64,000 nucleotides of DNA from an uncultured Lachnospiraceae bacterium (GTDB taxonomy: Bacteria; Bacillota; Clostridia; Lachnospirales; Lachnospiraceae). The stretch lies in NCBI GenBank assembly GCA_910586255.1, contig CAJUHR010000019.1:20177-84176 (forward strand), read 5' to 3'. Both the position numbers and the translations under genes were made by a program. A model generated the notes under the pieces. That model did no database searches. It had not been told where the DNA came from and worked only from the letters and a program-made list of their open reading frames with translations. This document shows, piece by piece, positions 61,937-64,000 of this stretch (its first letter is position 1; every line of letters starts with the position of its first letter).

Positions 61937-62871
61937 TTAAGGAAGTGGTTTCTGTAAGAATGGCAGTGGACGAGAGTCTGCAGGTCAAAAAAAATGTGCT
62001 GGCTCCCCGGGTACTTAAGGGGAAGGAAAAACGGGTCTGCATAGTCACCGGGACTCACGGGGACGAGCTGGAGGGCCAGTATGTCTGTTATGAACTGAAC
62101 CGGATTATTCAGGAAAATATGGATTTTTTAAAGGGGATTGTGGAGATCTATCCGGCCCTTAATCCTTTGGGGGTGGATTCCATTTCCCGGGGAATCCCCA
62201 TGTTTGATTTGGACATGAACCGGATCTTTCCCGGGGATGAAAACGGTGCGGTGGCCGAGCATGTGGCATCCCGGATTATGGAGGATATCGCCGGCGCGGA
62301 TCTGTGTATTGATATCCATGCCAGCAATATTTTTCTGCGGGAGATTCCCCAGGCCCGGATCAATGTGAACACGGCCCGTGAGCTGGTGCCCTATGCCCGC
62401 AGGCTGAATCTGGATTTTGTGTGGATCCATGGGGCGGCTACGGTTTTGGAGTCCACTCTGGCTCACAGCTTAAACAGCATTGGCGTTCCCACCATTGTGG
62501 TGGAGATGGGGGTGGGCATGCGTGTTACGGAGGAGTTTTGTCATCAGCTGACGGACGGGATTTTCTGCGTGATGAAGGACATGGGCGTGTGGGACGGAGA
62601 GGTCATCACTCCCAAGGAGCCCATTATCTCTCAGGACGGGGAGGTGGGCTTTGTCAACGCGGCGGCCCCGGGGATTTTTGTTCCCTGTGTAGAGCACTGG
62701 AGAAACGTGCAGAAGGGGGAGATGATCGGAAGAATCCTCAACTCCCTAGACGGCTCAGTGGCCCAGAAGGTTTGCGCTCCCATTCACGGCATGCTCTTTA
62801 CTCTGCGGGAATATCCGGTCGTCTCTTGCGGTTCCCTGATTGCCCGGGTGCTGGGAGGTGATTTTGAATGA
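61933..62871 (+). CDS. Zinc-dependent succinylglutamate desuccinylase/aspartoacylase-family hydrolase, active copy
   Basis: A 312-residue M14-like metallohydrolase. Zinc ligands are His and Glu in GTHGDELEG near residue 38 and His in CIDIHASN near 120. The substrate-binding arginine is in DMNRIFPG and the catalytic glutamate is in VVEMGVGMRV. The C-terminal beta domain is present. AspA/AstE relatives remove an acyl group from an amino acid or peptide. The start codon overlaps the transglutaminase stop. It probably acts with, or undoes, the ATP-grasp product. Confidence 0.87.
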   Translation: MIKEVVSVRMAVDESLQVKKNVLAPRVLKGKEKRVCIVTGTHGDELEGQYVCYELNRIIQENMDFLKGIVEIYPALNPLGVDSISRGIPMFDLDMNRIFPGDENGAVAEHVASRIMEDIAGADLCIDIHASNIFLREIPQARINVNTARELVPYARRLNLDFVWIHGAATVLESTLAHSLNSIGVPTIVVEMGVGMRVTEEFCHQLTDGIFCVMKDMGVWDGEVITPKEPIISQDGEVGFVNAAAPGIFVPCVEHWRNVQKGEMIGRILNSLDGSVAQKVCAPIHGMLFTLREYPVVSCGSLIARVLGGDFE

Positions 62872-63803
62872 AGAAGGAATGCATTTATACCCTGAAAAAT
62901 CTGTATCGGGATGATTTAAATATCTATGGCTACCGGTTCGGCAAGGGAGAAAAGGCGGCCTGTATTGTGGGGAGTATCCGGGGGAATGAGATTCAGCAGC
63001 TTTACATCTGTTCCCAGCTGGTTAAAACCTTAAAGCGTTTGGAGGAGAAGGGAGCAATTGTGGGGCGGAATGAGATTCTGGTGATTCCTTCCGTAAACCA
63101 CAGTTCCATGAATATCGGCAAGCGTTTCTGGGCCACAGACAATACGGATATTAACCGAATGTTCCCGGGATACGATGAGGGAGAGACCACCCAGCGGATT
63201 GCGGCAGGGCTGTTTCAGGCGATTCAGGGATACAGCTACGGGATTCAGTTTCCCAGCTTCTATCTCCAGGGAGATTTTGTTCCTCATGTGCGGATGATGG
63301 AGACAGGATTTCAGAGTCCCAGCCTGGCCAACCTTTTCGGGATGCCCTATGTGGTCATCCGCAAGCCCAAGCCCATTGACACCACCACCTTAAACTATAA
63401 CTGGCAGATCTGGAATACCAATGCCTTCTCCCTCTACACCAGCGCCACGGACCGGATCGAGGAGCCCTCGGCCCGTCAGGCGGTGGCCAGTGTGCTGCGG
63501 TTTCTGACCCGTATGGGAGTTTTGCGCTATACCAGCCACAGCGGTTATCTGGCCAGTGTGATTCATGAGGAGGATTTGTCCAATGTAAAAAATGATCTTT
63601 CCGGCATATACCGCCGGTACGTGGGTCCCGGGGAGGAGGTTCACCGGGGACAGATTCTTGCCTCTGTCATTGATCCTTTAGAGGGGGAGGAGATCAGCCG
63701 TATTCTCTCACCCACCGATGGCATTGTGTTCTTTGCCCACAGAGCCCCTCTGGTGATGGAGGGAACGATTATTTATAAGATTATCCGCAGGCTTCACGAA
63801 TAA
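62868..63803 (+). CDS. Succinylglutamate desuccinylase/aspartoacylase-family protein lacking zinc ligands (pseudoenzyme)
   Basis: A 311-residue paralogue-type protein of the preceding gene with the same fold order. The zinc motif reads GSIRGNEIQ, with Arg in place of His. The second ligand block reads YGIQFPSF instead of DIHAS, and the catalytic-glutamate block reads VVIRKPKP instead of VVEMGVG. The DINRMFPG arginine remains. It should therefore not hydrolyse its target by the usual mechanism. The start codon overlaps the active copy's stop (ATGA), so they are made together and may form a heterodimer in which this copy binds or regulates. Confidence 0.8.
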   Translation: MKKECIYTLKNLYRDDLNIYGYRFGKGEKAACIVGSIRGNEIQQLYICSQLVKTLKRLEEKGAIVGRNEILVIPSVNHSSMNIGKRFWATDNTDINRMFPGYDEGETTQRIAAGLFQAIQGYSYGIQFPSFYLQGDFVPHVRMMETGFQSPSLANLFGMPYVVIRKPKPIDTTTLNYNWQIWNTNAFSLYTSATDRIEEPSARQAVASVLRFLTRMGVLRYTSHSGYLASVIHEEDLSNVKNDLSGIYRRYVGPGEEVHRGQILASVIDPLEGEEISRILSPTDGIVFFAHRAPLVMEGTIIYKIIRRLHE

Positions 63804-63899
63804 AAGCAGGTAACTCTATGAAAGTTGGATATATTATATAAAAATCAGGGATAAATATGATATATACTTGTGAGAAGTGCAAGAAAATAAAATTGGGAG

Positions 63900-63928
63900 T
63901 TCACAGAACCTGGAACCTGTGCTATAAT
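63900..63928 (+). promoter_or_regulatory. Predicted promoter of the tRNA gene
   Basis: TTCACA (63900-63905), 17-bp spacer, TATAAT (63923-63928), 18 bp before the tRNA. Confidence 0.6.
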
Positions 63929-63946
63929 AAGCCTCGTAATTGACAT

Positions 63947-64000
<54 letters not shown>

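Overview
The window looks like a chromosomal segment of a Gram-positive, obligately anaerobic, spore-forming Lachnospiraceae bacterium (Clostridium cluster XIVa, Enterocloster/Hungatella-like). This is inferred from GGAGG ribosome sites, moderately high GC with AT-rich intergenic regions, a YlbJ-type sporulation membrane protein, glycyl-radical chemistry, oxygen-sensitive acyl-CoA dehydratase activase genes, CUT1 sugar transporters without their own ATPase, and Gram-positive lipoprotein signals. I see no phage, insertion sequence or CRISPR array. The only obvious foreign remnant is an AT-rich, broken DNA methyltransferase near 47 kb.

Layout: (1) 1-2.2 kb, minus strand: a ylbJ-like gene cut by the window edge and a secreted DUF5050 protein. 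(2) 2.7-16.9 kb: a catabolic cluster with two beta-hydroxyacid dehydrogenases, a glycyl radical enzyme (GRE) and its activase, a TctCBA transporter, a zinc alcohol dehydrogenase, an aldehyde dehydrogenase, a convergent MmsA-type semialdehyde dehydrogenase and an IclR regulator. It should import a small carboxylate or sulfonate, eliminate a leaving group radically and oxidise or reduce the aldehyde; the substrate is not known. (3) 17-26.4 kb: housekeeping genes (rRNA m5C methyltransferase, two pseudouridine synthases, HAD phosphatase, YgiQ radical SAM, SDR, membrane lipase). (4) 26.4-30.9 kb: an acyl-CoA dehydratase activase-type protein in two pieces. (5) 30.9-37.1 kb: a sugar isomerase divergent from a CUT1 ABC transporter plus GH2 glycosidase operon.

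(6) 37.4-46.9 kb: an MgtC-like protein, then a two-component system divergent from an unusual operon: a 772-aa solute-binding lipoprotein, two sugar-type permeases, a long coiled-coil HlyD-like adaptor and a small MacB-like extracellular protein. (7) 46.9-48.9 kb: methyltransferase remnant, DUF554 protein and an alkyltransferase-like protein lacking the acceptor cysteine. (8) 48.9-58.1 kb: a second two-component system divergent from an RND efflux pump with adaptor, followed by two TolC-like proteins, although the host appears to have no outer membrane. Both two-component/operon junctions carry 11-bp-periodic direct repeats typical of OmpR/PhoP-type regulators.

(9) 58.1-63.8 kb: an N-terminally truncated sugar epimerase, then a tightly overlapping operon of circularly permuted ATP-grasp ligase, alpha-E protein, transglutaminase-like protease and two aspartoacylase/succinylglutamate desuccinylase-family proteins. 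The second of these has lost its zinc ligands and looks like a pseudoenzyme. A tRNA-Ala(GGC) gene begins at the right edge.

The strongest candidates for undescribed biology are the GRE/TctCBA pathway, the ATP-grasp/alpha-E/transglutaminase/paired-AspA operon, and the hybrid importer-adaptor operon at 40-47 kb.
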